64,000 bases of DNA, from contig NC_003283.11 in NCBI RefSeq assembly GCF_000002985.6, positions 7,068,001 to 7,132,000 of the forward strand, given 5' to 3'. Under the pieces are notes generated by a model, which was given only the letters and a program-made list of their open reading frames with translations, was not told where the DNA came from and did not search any database. Below are positions 25,731 through 38,800 of this stretch, piece by piece. A program made the position numbers and the translations under genes. Origin of the DNA: Caenorhabditis elegans (Eukaryota > Nematoda > Chromadorea > Rhabditida > Rhabditidae). Every line of letters begins with the position of its first letter. The first letter of the stretch is position 1.

Positions 25731-28700
25731 CTACAATTGCAATGATCTGATTAGATTTGGGAATGATTATAAAAAAAAGCAAAAAAAAAGAAGAAAGGAG
25801 GAGGAGATAATGGAGGAGACGGAGGTGTGGTTTTGATTGTGACTGGAACGACGATTGACTACCAAGTATAATTGAAACGTGCGATTAATCGATAAAAAAG
25901 CACGCACATTATATGTGAAAGAACGACACTCTCATTCCCACACACACTCGCACGTACACACACAGAAATGCCGCAGAAATCAAAGTATGGACGGTGAAAG
26001 TGATGGAGAGAAAGAACACGTGAGAAGAAGACACATACACAAATAGAGACCGTCGAAATTTAGACTTAGATGGAAAAAGGACGAAAAAAAAATGATAGGC
26101 GGAAAAGACTGTGCTTTTCGTGATTAAATTGATATGGATTTGTTTATTTAATTTCTTACAATAGTTGATCCGAATTATTTTGGATTTTCTAGTGTGCTAT
26201 GCTTTTTGTGATCAAATTGAGTTCAAGTAACATGTGCTCCAAAATTGATAAGACTTAGATCCGTTATATGTTGTAGTCATAGTGATCTTACAGTGTTTTG
26301 GAATCTTCAATAGTATCTAATCATATAAATGACTAGACACTACTCCCGCAAAAACGTTTTAGAGAAAAAGTTATATGGTTTGTGCTCATAATAGTAGTGG
26401 ACGGTAGACAATCTTTATATTGAGGTGTAGCATTCGTATTCCAATTTTTCAACGTTATTAATATGGTAAACGCTGTGCAGGGTTGGAAGCATATCTTTTT
26501 TACAAAACATAATGTTCAACTTTTCAATTTAGTGGCAACTTTTCCACAATTTTCAAATGTTTTAAAACAAATAGTTTCCAAGTTACTGCCAGATTGTTAT
26601 CAGATTACTGCCAGACTTTTCAATGGAAGTAACTTGATTTTAAAAAAAATACCTTGCAAAAAGCTGGTGAATGATTGCAAGAGCTTGCCGAGATCTTTGA
26701 AACTATAACACATAACATTAAAAAATGCCTAGAAAATTATATAAAATTTTATTTAATGGCTTTCCGTACTTAAAAAACAGTAGGTAAGCCTTCGCAAGTA
26801 GTCATTGATCCTCCTTCTTGGCCAGCTTTTGGAGAACTTATGCGCAGCGGACCTTTCAATTTTTGTTTAGCATAAAATGAAAAGCTAATACTAACAAAAC
26901 TTCTAATAAAACATATCTAGTTTGTGCCCGCAAATCCGATCATAAATACTTACTATGTTAGATTTGTGATCTTACGAAAATTAAAGCAGAATTTTCTAGA
27001 AACTAGAAATCTAGATTTTTATGTGAAAATCGATATCAATGAATCAGTTATAGAGAAAAAATAGATTCAGGGAAATGCAAAAGGAAACAACAAGAATATG
27101 AAAAGTGTGCTAGAGCAAATCAGAATGATATGGCTTCCAATATTTTAGGATTACGAATACATTTTTTGATCTTACGAATTTATGACTGATCATGTTTTTT
27201 GTGTAAGTTCAAAACATTATTTAAACGTATTATATATTTAAAGAGAATGCTGTTAGAAATCTGTGGGCACATTGGAAAATATATTTATCATGAAAAATCG
27301 TTAGTAACTCAGAAACTGATGCGTTTTGTTTAAACATCTAAACTACAAATCAATTTTAAGAGTTGTGCACTACACCAAAAGCTTCTGACCCGGACGGGAA
27401 CACAAATCACGATATTTCTGTTTTAGAATCAAATCAAACAACGATTATTTATCAAAAAACAAACATATATCTACACACTTAGTCAAATATTTCCGAGCAC
27501 ACTGATTAAAATTGATAGCGGGGGTTTGTGATCACCTAGCGTGAGGCTCTTGGGAGAAAATCCAACATCACTCCGGAGTGGGAGTGAGAGAAAAACTTGC
27601 AGCAGAGAAAGGGTCTCGTATTTTGTAGTCTGGACTAAAATCAAACAAATGAATTGAGACACAATATATTACTAACTTTTTTTCTGTTGCGAACATATTA
27701 TATGACAAAAACGAAGATGGGGTGTGCGTGTGAAAGAGTTTTGTTGAGTCACCCAACGGACACTTGAAAACACCTCTACATGTCGGAAGCACGTGAACAG
27801 AGATGATCAGTCAAAGTGGCTACGAAACACGATTCTATGTTGTAGTTTTAATGTAATTATAGAAAAGAAATCCTTAATTCCGACCTTGAATGATCTGTTT
27901 GAACTAAAACTGAAATTTAATTCAAATTTAAATTTACAATAAAATGGAAACTAGAAATTATTTATAGATTGTGTGACACGTAGAGCAAATTGCACACGCG
28001 CACACAGAATACACAATTTCTTGTTGTGTTCATGATATTGGGCTTCACCTTTCCAATGGGTGATGCTACGAGCGATAAAAACTATTAAAAGTGTTGTGCA
28101 AAATGTTAAAAGTATTTGTCATTTCTAGATTCCGGCAAAGATCAAGAACAAAATTGGAGGTGGTTGTTGGGCTTGCGTAAACATTATAAATTGTTGGATT
28201 TTTCCTGTTATATATTTTGAAATAAGCTTTCAAATAGGGATAAACTTAAGAAAACCTCAAATTTTAAGTTCAAAAACTTTGAAATGAGTCAAAATTCATT
28301 GGAAATTGTAAAAGTTACTAATTTGATTTCGCGTCGATATACACTTTCATAGGAAAACGAGAAAACTTAATTTTACGAAAATAACTTCAGTTTCGAAACT
28401 TTTGATTAAAAAAAAAGTTCACATAACCCTATTGAGTATTACATTTTGGGCGTGCAAGACTGATATCGAACACGATAATAATATAGCAAAACGTGTGGCA
28501 TTCATAAGTAAATAAACACAAAATATGTCAAACCATGACACAACATACAGCAACCATCAAAAAATATTACGACTCTACTTATATGACGGTCAACTTGATA
28601 TTATTGACTAAATATCATTCAGTTGAGACCATAAAATACGAAATGATTAACTATAAGCAAACTGTTTCCATATTATTTTTTAGTGCAGGAATCATTATTT

Positions 28701-31700
28701 GACAGCATATGAAAAATGTTTTAATAAGACAACGAATAAAAGGTTTTGAAAAATATTCAAGAAGAATGGTATTTTTAAACATATTAGTATTTTGCGACAA
28801 AATAGTTTCCACTCAATAAAATTTCAACACAATGCTTTTTTTTTCAAAAATCTGGGCAATGAAAAATTTAAACTATCAACATAAGGAAGTGGAACATTTG
28901 CAGAACCAAGCAGATAATAGATACAAATCATAACATGACTGAAAAATTTCATTACAATAGACGCTATAAAATACGAAAAGTCGAAAACAGTGATAACATC
29001 TCAAGGCTGGCAGACAACAAACTACGAAAATAAAGTAGTGTCGTAGCTAGCAAGTGTATTGTTTAATGAATTGAAGTTTTCGAGAAATTGGGAATTCGGT
29101 GAATTAATATTATTAATTCGAATGCTGTATGATAACATACATGCTATGATTCAAACTGATGGTTTAAAAATATAGTAAAGTATAAAACAGACACATATTG
29201 TGGAGAAAATGACAAGTAACACATTCGATTGAGCAATTAATAGTTAATAATGCATAATTCAAATTTTGCGTGCCGAGAAACACATTTGGTGATAAGCGCA
29301 CAGATATTTTTCACTCAGGCATTAAACATCTTCGAAAATCCTATTAAAAACATCAGTTCTCTAACAAAATCTTGCAATATTTCAGAAACAACCCTGCATT
29401 AAGAAACTGCCCACATTGCTAATACCTTCTTCACCCACCTTCGCATCTTTCTAGCATCAGTGACCGACTAATCCGAATGGCCGTTCAAGCTCTCATAACA
29501 TCAACTCGTTTCTTTCTTCTATCAAGGCACATCTCTTCTGCTCCTAATCCGTTGGAATTAACTGATAACTATTCTTAGCAAAGAAAAATACGACAGGATT
29601 GACACACAGATGATTTACGAGTCTGCGTCTCCAGTCAGCACCCTGCAATCTAATTTTTCCAATTAAGCAATTTGAACATTTTTGAAACCCGACCTGGAAT
29701 CATTCAGTAAGTTATCAGTACTTTTGATTGTTTTTTAACTTTAAAATTTAGATTTTTAGTCAACCTCAACCTTTTTCCGTCCATTGATATCTAATCTTGA
29801 CCGTGTTTTAATTCTAGTTTGAATCAGTGAAGTTTTACAAGAAAAATGCATGTTTTGAAATTTTTTTAATTTTTCGATTGTTTAAGCTTATAGAGTTTTG
29901 ATCGCCTTAACATAATATATAGATATATTAATTTTTTTGAGGGATTTCATAAATGTTGCCCAAAAAACGAAAATAAAAAAGATTTAGTTTCAAATTGTGT
30001 GTTTAAGCATTCTATTTTGCGTAGAAACTCATTTTCTTTAGAATTCAAGAAAAAATTATAGATGCAAAAACCCATAGTTTTTTGATAGGGCATTGATCAT
30101 TATAGGCGACTGAAATCAGCGAAATACCTCGAGACTAATTCTATTGAAAAATGAAACTTAAAAAATATGGAAATAATTTGAATACTTTAAACTACTTTTT
30201 CCATAGTTTTTAACTTTTGAAATGAATTCTGAAAACAGATGCTAACAAGTTTTTTTGTAGTGAAGCATAAGACATCTCCCGAGTTTCGCCACCAGTTTTG
30301 CCTAACTGCGCCTTTTTGAAACCAGGTAGAAGTGGGGTGCTTGCAGAAACTTTTATTCCATTTAATCTTTGCAAGGAGATTTAATCAGGCTTTGGACAGG
30401 CATTGGTCAGGAGAACCATACCTGTCTCCACTTCCAGACCAACATTTTCAATAATGACTGTAAAAATTCTGTTGAAACAATTTCCATTAATTTCGCTGTG
30501 TCAGTGCTGATCATAAGAAAGATTATAAGTTTGTAATCAAACTGCACCGTAACAAATAAGTCCCTCAACATTGTCTTTTCATCTTTAGAATATGTTTCAA
30601 GATCAGAAGTTTCTGCTTATCCATCCATCCATGTGCCAACCTAATCTTTTTTATAGCCCCCGAGGCGCTCGGTTGGCTCAAATTCAATTTTGTGTTGGAA
30701 GGGGGGGGGGGGGGGGGTGAAAATGGAAAAGCGAGAGGGAGCAGTGTTTCATTAGAAGTGTGAATGAACTGCTGCTACTCGATGTGAGAAGAGAAGCACG
30801 ACCAAATCGTTTCCGCTGTTGTCGAGACACGTCGACTTCAAGTCGTGATGAGCTGCTGCCACGCTCCTCGATTTCACCGAACTTATTTTCAGTTTGGTTT
30901 CAAGAGGGAAATGATGGGGTGAATAAAAAAAACGTTGGCCTTCTTCTTTTCATTGGTTCTTTTTTCGAAATTCCCTATGGACATACATAGTCAGGTATAA
31001 TAAAATGTGTCCTTCTTTTGCCGATGCACTAGCCTTTACTTCACTTTGCCGCGTTTCCCAAAAGTGTCAAAATGATTCTAATCCTTGGGTCATTCGTCTT
31101 TTTGAACGGGAGAGCCCAACTGCGCCCCTGCTCCCATCTTTCTTTTCACCACCATAGCTCAGTTTTAGTATTTATGAGCCCCGTTGGGACCGACCAAACC
31201 TCTAGAAAAACTGAAGTTGAGAAATCTGAGTTGACCGTCCGTCTGTTGACCTGTTTGATGGTCAGATAGGTAGTTATAATGCTCCAGTCATTTTGAAATA
31301 ATGTGCCGTATCCTGATGTATTATTAAAATCACTATTCTAAATTCTAGAGATCATAGAAGTTTAGGATAAAATTCGACGAAATTCAATTTAGTGAGGTGC
31401 AATGTTCGATGTTCATAAATACTAACATAAATGCCTTGCTGTCCGACATGCCGTACAATCTCTAAAGAAAGATTAATTTAATTAAAGTTAGGATCAAAGA
31501 GCGACTGACAGAATTTCATTAGCCTGAACACGTTTAAAAAATACATTTTGGATGTAAGTATTTTGTAATCTACAAACTCCCAGAACTTTAATGAATGGGA
31601 GGCCCGTTTTCAAGTCTCTGTGCATGTTTTTTCTGGTCCCGAGTTTACCGAACATTTTAAAAGTTGCGTTGTGCTGAATAGTACTATTCTTCGTAGAAAA

Positions 31701-34700
31701 TGAAGCGTTTCACTCAGACACCGGGAGTTTGCATATATTGAAATTTTCGGCAATTAATAGCATCTCGGTAATTTTTATTTTCAAACAAGCACCAACCAGC
31801 GGAATTCACGCCAAAATGCAAAAAGGTGATAAATAGGCACATAGGCATGCGGGCATCACTAGGCTTTATACCGCTGAAGAGGTGCATCAAGAAGATAAAT
31901 AAGCTCAAAATCAACTAATTAGAGAAGATTAGAAGTAGGCATAACATTTTTCAAATAGTGTTTTGGTATTTTCTTCAATAGTATACGTTTAAGTTTTTGA
32001 AATGCCCCCATTATTCCGTTGCTTGCTTGTCAATATATTTTACAACAATTTGTCATGATTGCAACCTCCTGTGGACCTCCATCCATCATAATCTTCTTGT
32101 TGTTATCATCTTTTTCTTTTATTCTCCATTTCTCCAGAGAATGAAAGACACACAGATTCAAACAAATATAACTCTACCTAATACTCATCAAAAATTAACA
32201 ACTCGTCTGAATACACAAGCTTCGTCGTTCCTTTTTGAAATGTTTGTCTTGTTTACCTACTCGAAATTGAGTCGAATGAAGGAATAAGGATGTATGGACA
32301 CTTTTTCCCGTTTACTTCGTTCTCTCTTTTTGCAACACTCGTTAATTCACTAATGTGACATTTCATGGCACCTCTACACTATTTTCTAATGTAAATTAGG
32401 GAAGGTGCGGATGCTCACAAGCCAAGACGCACGGCTCTATACTGATTTACTGCTCCGTGGAAAAGAAAGACAAGCAAAAGGAGACGCCTCATCTTCCTTT
32501 TTCTTACTATTGTTCGGCACGCGATTCTGTAAAAGATGATGCCGTGATTCTAGATTACTACCCAGATTTCCTTTTTTACATTTTTTCGCTTCCTTGACAA
32601 TCAGTACAAGGTACGCCGCTTTTAGTTTCCAGTTGATGTCTATTCCAATTTTTCATAGCTTTTTCATAGCTTTTTCAGAACTTTCCACATAATGTTTCCT
32701 AGTTTCATAACTGTCTAATGGGGTCATCGAAATGTTATCCAAAACTTATACAAATTCCCTAAAAATTACAAGCTTATGTATTATTTGTAGACCGTTTATG
32801 GTCGGAAAATCTCTTAAATTCCAATTGAATTTTATTTGTTTGGATTTTTTGCTACATTCAATAAACTATTCTACGAGAAAATTTAATAAGATTAAAGAAT
32901 TTCAATTTAAGATCATTTCAAAACACCCAGTTGTTTTATGCTATATTTAACTTACAAAAACGTTTTTAGACAAATTAAAATATATTGGAACCGGTATCTA
33001 AAAATTACTTTTATCTATATTTATTTTAAATTAATTTTATCTGTGAGTTAATTGAACTGATACTAGTCAGCATTTCACCCTGATTTCTTGCTCATTTTTA
33101 CCCAAAAAATATAATTCCAAATAAAAAAAAATATTAAAAATTATCTCACATACTACACAAAGAAATTGTCTGAAATGTTTGTCTTGATTATCTCACATAC
33201 TACATTTTTATATCTAATTCTCATCCAAATCTTTAAAAATGTGTTATGGATGGTTCCAGTTTTGCCTTTAACGTCTCGACATGAAAACAACTTTTGGATA
33301 ATTTTATTACAGATAATCAGAAAAATGAAATCAATTGCAACCAAAAAACTGCAAAAAATCTATCGATTTAAATGAGAATTTCAAGTTAACGGTTCTAGTT
33401 ATTTCTACAGCCGTGCATTCCATAGAAGGCGCCCTTGAGCTTGTTTTCTAATTTATTTATTTCCATGTGTGTTCCTATTCGTTTGTGACAATTGGTTTAG
33501 CAACCAACACCACGTATTTCTGCCATTAGAGAGCACCTTTTTGCCACCTTTCGACTCCCTTACTCTCTTTGTATTAAATGGCCTTTACCTCTTGTCTAGT
33601 TGTTGCTCCTTTTATTTGTCCATTGCTCCAGCCGCTTTTCATTCGAGGTCATGCATTTCTGTGGTGCTCCATTTTCTATTTTTGCTTCTTCGTTTTCGTC
33701 TTCTTTCCTTTTGTGGCTTCAACCTCAATTATTGGAACCTAAGGTGTGGTAAAGAATGATGGAAAACTCGAAAAAGTTTGTAAGTTTTAGTAGTCGCCGT
33801 GACTTCACACCCTAGATGCTCCCTTCTTTTTCTTCCATTTAATTCAAACAAGAGTCATGAAATAAATTTAATTAAATGATTGAAAAACTGAGATAAGCAA
33901 GTGCCATTTCTCTTGTTGACCCTCTTTTATTCACTACTATTGTTTTGAGTTGTTGCTATTTACAGCTTTTGCTAAGCCTTTTGTTTGCAACCTTTTTACC
34001 TCCCGTTTTTAGGTAGATTTGAAATTGTTTTCACGAGTAGGAAGAATTACGCAGAAATGTTATATACGAGTGTTGAAAATTAACGAACATTAGAAGTCTA
34101 ATGGCAGAATAAGCTCAAAAATATTACAATGGAATGATCGCAAAAAATATTAATCCAAAATGATGTTTCAATTTTATCGTGCTCATGACCACATTAGTGA
34201 AGAAACAAAAGTTCTGCAAGTTCCAGAATAAATTTTTCGAACATCATTGCTTTTGGTGGCAACTTTTTACACAAGCTTAATCCAAGCTTAATCCAAGTTT
34301 AACGTAACTTTTGGCAAATTTCTTACCAAAGTCTAGTTCGACTTTTGCCCAAGCTTTCCAAACTTTTGAAATACATGTTTTTGGGTCCAACTTGGGAGCC
34401 AAATGCAGAGATTTCAAATTAGTTAATGTTTTGATACATTTACAAAATAGTTTTCTCTACAACTGAAACGCCTGGAGATGGATTTGGAGGTTCTAGTCAT
34501 TTTTGAAAAATTCAATACAATTTCTACACAAATCAAAATTTCACGATCGCCGAAACGTTAGTAACAAATATTGCCGGCTTCACAAACTGCTGATTTGGTT
34601 GGTTAGGCAATTTCTGTAATTTCGGTGTAATTGCTAACAAAAATATTCTCACTTTAGTCAATTTCCACCCGGCAATCTATATTCATCCCTTAAAAAGTTA

Positions 34701-35696
34701 CTTTTGCTCCAATATGTTGAATATTTCAATCTCCGGATGCAGTCTCACCTTGTCTTTAGAAGAATTCGGAAATTGGTTTAACCTTTTTTATCCCGTCACG
34801 AGATACTATTTCCTGTCACTCGGAACCAGACCGACCCTATTCGTCAACTTTTTTCTTTGTACTAATTGTCACCTTTTTCATTTTGTACTGTTCCAATTAT
34901 GTGTTTGCTCAAAAAGAATACTTCTCCGGGATAAATGGGGGATGCGCCTTGTCGTCGTTTACTTACCCGTGATTCTTTCTTCGTTTTCCGACGCCTCCCG
35001 CAATTACTATCACATATTCTATCCGACGATGTGCCCCTAATCGTGTTACTCACACTCTTTCACTCCTTCTTTTAGTTGTCTTTACTTGACTTTAGATTTT
35101 CTAAAGAATTATTTTGAGCCATTTTTAGATATTTTTATTCGATGATATTTTTGTAAGTATGTATCACTTGAGATATACTTTTTACAACAAATTTCAAAAT
35201 AACAAGTATTTTATTACACTACAAGCAACTTTTCAGAAGTCATCAAAATATGCTCCAGAACTAAATTGAAATTTAAGATTGCATCATCTTTTTCAGAAAA
35301 TTTTCAGACTCCAGCCGTTCAAATAATCCTTGTAAAATCTAAAGTTTTTCCAAGTTTTTGGGTGTACTATCTGCTCAATTCAAACATTGCGGAGCATGCA
35401 TCAATAATTTGCGTTTTTCATGTTTCAGACCATTACCATTAAACTATTGTTTTAGCTTTAATATTTCTCAAACGTTTTGCTTTAATATCTGTTGTACCGT
35501 ACTCAATGAATTTCTATTTATAAAGCTTTATTATTTACTTTCAGATTCATCCCTTGGTATTTGAAAATTTGCAAAGACATTCAGCAATATTCTCAAAATC
35601 TCTTCTGTCTCGCTATTTTCACGTGTCCCAAAATTCCCCAATTAAGTTGGTCAACTTCCAAAATTTACATTCGGAACATTTATATTTCAGACAGAA
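25731..35696. other. Gene-poor 10 kb, probably 5' flank or introns of the odr-2 locus
   Basis: AT-rich with scattered CT-rich stretches. No chain of exons with matching phases or protein signature was found on either strand. A GC-richer island at 30690-30900 follows a G17 tract. Since the next plus-strand gene has widely spaced first exons, more upstream exons or enhancers may hide here, and the acceptor directly before 35691 suggests at least one upstream non-coding exon or a trans-splice site. Confidence 0.45.
30701..30717 (+). repeat. Mononucleotide G17 tract
   Basis: Seventeen uninterrupted G on the plus strand in otherwise AT-rich DNA. Such monoG tracts can form G-quadruplexes and are known in C. 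elegans as deletion hot spots when the DOG-1/FANCJ helicase is lost. Confidence 0.95.
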
Positions 35697-35844
35697 ATGC
35701 ACCTTCCATTGTCGAGCCTGCACCCAATGGGACTTCTGTTTCGGCTCCTTCTCTTCTGGAATACAATTGTTCTGGCGGCACGTGAAAGATCGAATACAGA
35801 ATATTGGAAAGATCAGCATCCACAACAAAGATGGAGAATTTATT
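35697..35844 (+). other. odr-2: Candidate odr-2 first coding exon A (with signal peptide)
   Basis: Begins MHLPLSSLHPMG and has a leucine-rich signal peptide core (LLFRLLLFW) with a likely cut after VLA. It ends in a perfect GTAAGTAT donor in phase 1, so it splices in frame to the shared Ly-6 exon. It is preceded by TATATTTCAG, an acceptor just 6 nt upstream of the ATG. Unspliced, the frame runs on to 35930 and would give a 77-aa secreted peptide; the strong donor makes that less likely. Confidence 0.75.
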
Positions 35845-38800
35845 GTAAGTATGGGCAAGGGTCCGAACAATTATATGGGAATGGCGGCAAATTTGATGAA
35901 AGATTCATGATGATGAGAAGGACTAAATAGAGGACGTACTGTTTCCGGTTAGAGGAACTAAAAATGAAAATGCTAAGAACACAGAAATCAAATTTTCTAA
36001 GGATATCCCAAATTATTAATAGTCAGTTGTATGCGTAAAAGCTGTTTAAAAAGGACAAAAAATCCCAGACATATAAAATTCGGTTATTTCATATCAAGTT
36101 TTGAGCCAAGGTAATTGATTTGATTAATGTTACTTCGAAGATCACAGCTGTGATTTTTTTGTTCTCTATCAGTTAATAAAAAAAAGTTCTGAAAGTGCGA
36201 AAACAACCGTTCAACAATCCAACATCAGAGTTTTATAGTACTTCTGTTTTTTACAAAGATTTCATATTTTTTGGTTTTGTTCTAATAAATGGAAAGATGA
36301 ATTTATCAAATTTCGAATGTATGTATTGCAAAATATGAAATCTGAGCCTAAATATTGGACTACCTTAGACTTAATTGAGACATAAGACGTAATAATACAA
36401 ATTGATTGCCATAATACAAAAATACTTATTCTCTTTAAAAATTAAAAAAATATATAAGTAAATACCTATTAGAACATTGAACCAATTCTTGAAAGTATTC
36501 CCAAAGATTTGTTTTTTTTCTAAAGTATTAATTGAAATATGCCAAAAAAAATCATTTTCAGAAATAAAATCTGAAAGTGCACCTAGACTTTGGATTTTGG
36601 AAATTATATTACTTTTAATTTGACTTTGAAAATGTTTGAAGGGCAAATAGCTACTGTTCTTCAGAAAACTCGTATTTATAGTTTAAGTTTTTTTTTTTTA
36701 ACTTTCAGTCGAAGATTTTTAGTTTCCAAGTTTCGGAAATATTTGAGCTTTTCATAAGCAATGTCATATATTCCCATCCCCACAATGTTTCGATAAAAAT
36801 ATTCAAAACATAATAAAAATATGAAATTCGTAGAAAAAACGATTGAAATTTTTCGGTCGACTTTCAAATTTTTGGGTGGCAAAAATTGAGAAGTTACCAT
36901 TTTTTACCACTTTGATTATAAAAAAGTGCTCGAAAGTTTAAGTGTTATATATTATTTGGTAATTTTAGCAACCTGATGCTACATGTTTTGATTTCTTGTT
37001 CTTCAGCACATACCCGTCAATAATTTTCATTTTCACTTTTCGAACTCTTTCCATAACTCGTGTTGTCATTTCTCCGTTGTTTTATTTCCGTTGCTCAACC
37101 CACACTCAATGCCACCGATTTCATGAATTTCCGATTGGCGAATAAAGAGAAAAAGAGAACCCGAATCCGTGTTGAAAGCCGTTTTTCACTTTTTGGAAAT
37201 TGCTCCCCGAGGCCAAATTTATTAGTGTCGTTTGGTGAATGTTTTCCTGAAACGTCCTCCAAGCGCGAACCCTTTTCAATATTTTATTTATCATCGGCAA
37301 CATGTACAAGTGCCACTCGTCGATTAGTAGTCTGACCAACTACTTTTTAAAAAAAAGGTCAAGAATTGCTTTGATTGAGGAAAAAACATGCAAAACACGA
37401 AGAAAATGCTAATTTATTTTATGACGACGAATGAGGGAAAAAGAAAGGTGATTAGCTTCATCGATGTGTAAAACAAAACATGGTGTAAAATTAGACCGCA
37501 ATTCCTGCTCTTAACGCCACGAAAGAGTTCATTTGATTATTCCGGTGGATGGCTGATGTTGTTTGGTGGTTCTCCTTGATTTTCACTTGCAAAACTGATG
37601 ACTATACACATATGAAGAATGAGCAGAGAAAGTTTTGCAAGAAAAATGGTATTATGGTATTGGGGTTTGTTTAAAAAAAAACATAAGTAGCAGACTCTCT
37701 AGAAATATATGTAACGTTGTCTAAAAAGGGAAAATCACGAACTCTTCAATTTTTACGGGATATCTTTCTGAAACTCGCCGAAAATAATCTTAAAAATAAC
37801 ATCTACAGATCTGACAGTTAAAAAACTTTTGGATTACTATATGTGATATTTTTCCGACCGCAATAATAAAAATTTTTGTGAGAAAAAGAAACTCAAAAAA
37901 TCACTCTGCTCTGTGCAAGATTCCATTTTAAGCACAAAAACGCCTGTCTTTGAAAAGAATTACGCCTGCCTAGTTGCCTAGATTAATAAAAACGCCGGAC
38001 TTTACGCACAAAAAACGGGCAGGCACATTTGATGGAAACCTTCAGAAAATAAAAAACTACAGTACAGTACAGTAATAACTTACAGTAATCCAAAAAAGAT
38101 ATGTCCATAATTAAAAACAATTCTCGTTATCATTGAAGATCTCTAGTTATGGTGCATGTCAGAAGTTCGAAAATTTGTAAAGTGGAAATAAAGAGTCCCA
38201 TCAACAAAATCCTCGCTGGGAAATAAACTTCAATAAATTGGAAGGTTTTAGGTGGCTTATATGGAAATTACTATTCAGTTATTTTGTATTCCCGGCATTT
38301 CAATAGTTTTAATTTTATTGTTTCTGTAATCTTTGAAAACTATATCGAAAGTTTTGATTGATTACGAAGACTTGAGCAATCTGAACGCTTCATTTTGATT
38401 TTTCATGGTTAAAAAGCAGTCGGCGGATAAGCTTTAGCGAAGTTTTTACTATATGTGAAGCGAATTTACGATGGGATGATCCAGATGAAGAGGGATTCTT
38501 TGTTTTCTCTGATTCATTGCACTCCGTCTTTCTGAGCCCACTTCACGACTCTTCTACAAGTTTTCTCTATTTTCTTTCACAAAGAAGCCTAGAAGAAGTA
38601 GAAAAACGGGAAGATCTTCAAGAATTGAATTCAAGTATCGTCTCTCACAAAAACACAGAGCAACGAAAAGGAGCAGAAGAAAAATTGTGAGAAGAAGGAG
38701 AGGCTCTTGTCTTTTTTTTTTTGTTCATGCCCAAATATTTGTGGGACCCCGTGCACAGAAGGCGCCGGCGCAACTGCATACGGACGGCCCCATCATTTTG

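Noticed and set aside
25731-35690. Possible CRISPR, operon or prophage-like structures
   Set aside because: The DNA is animal nuclear sequence. No regular spacer array or bacterial gene organisation was seen.
35697-35930. Stand-alone 77-aa secreted peptide gene
   Set aside because: A perfect GTAAGTAT donor lies inside it in the phase required by the odr-2 common exon, so it is better read as an alternative first exon. The peptide reading is not excluded.
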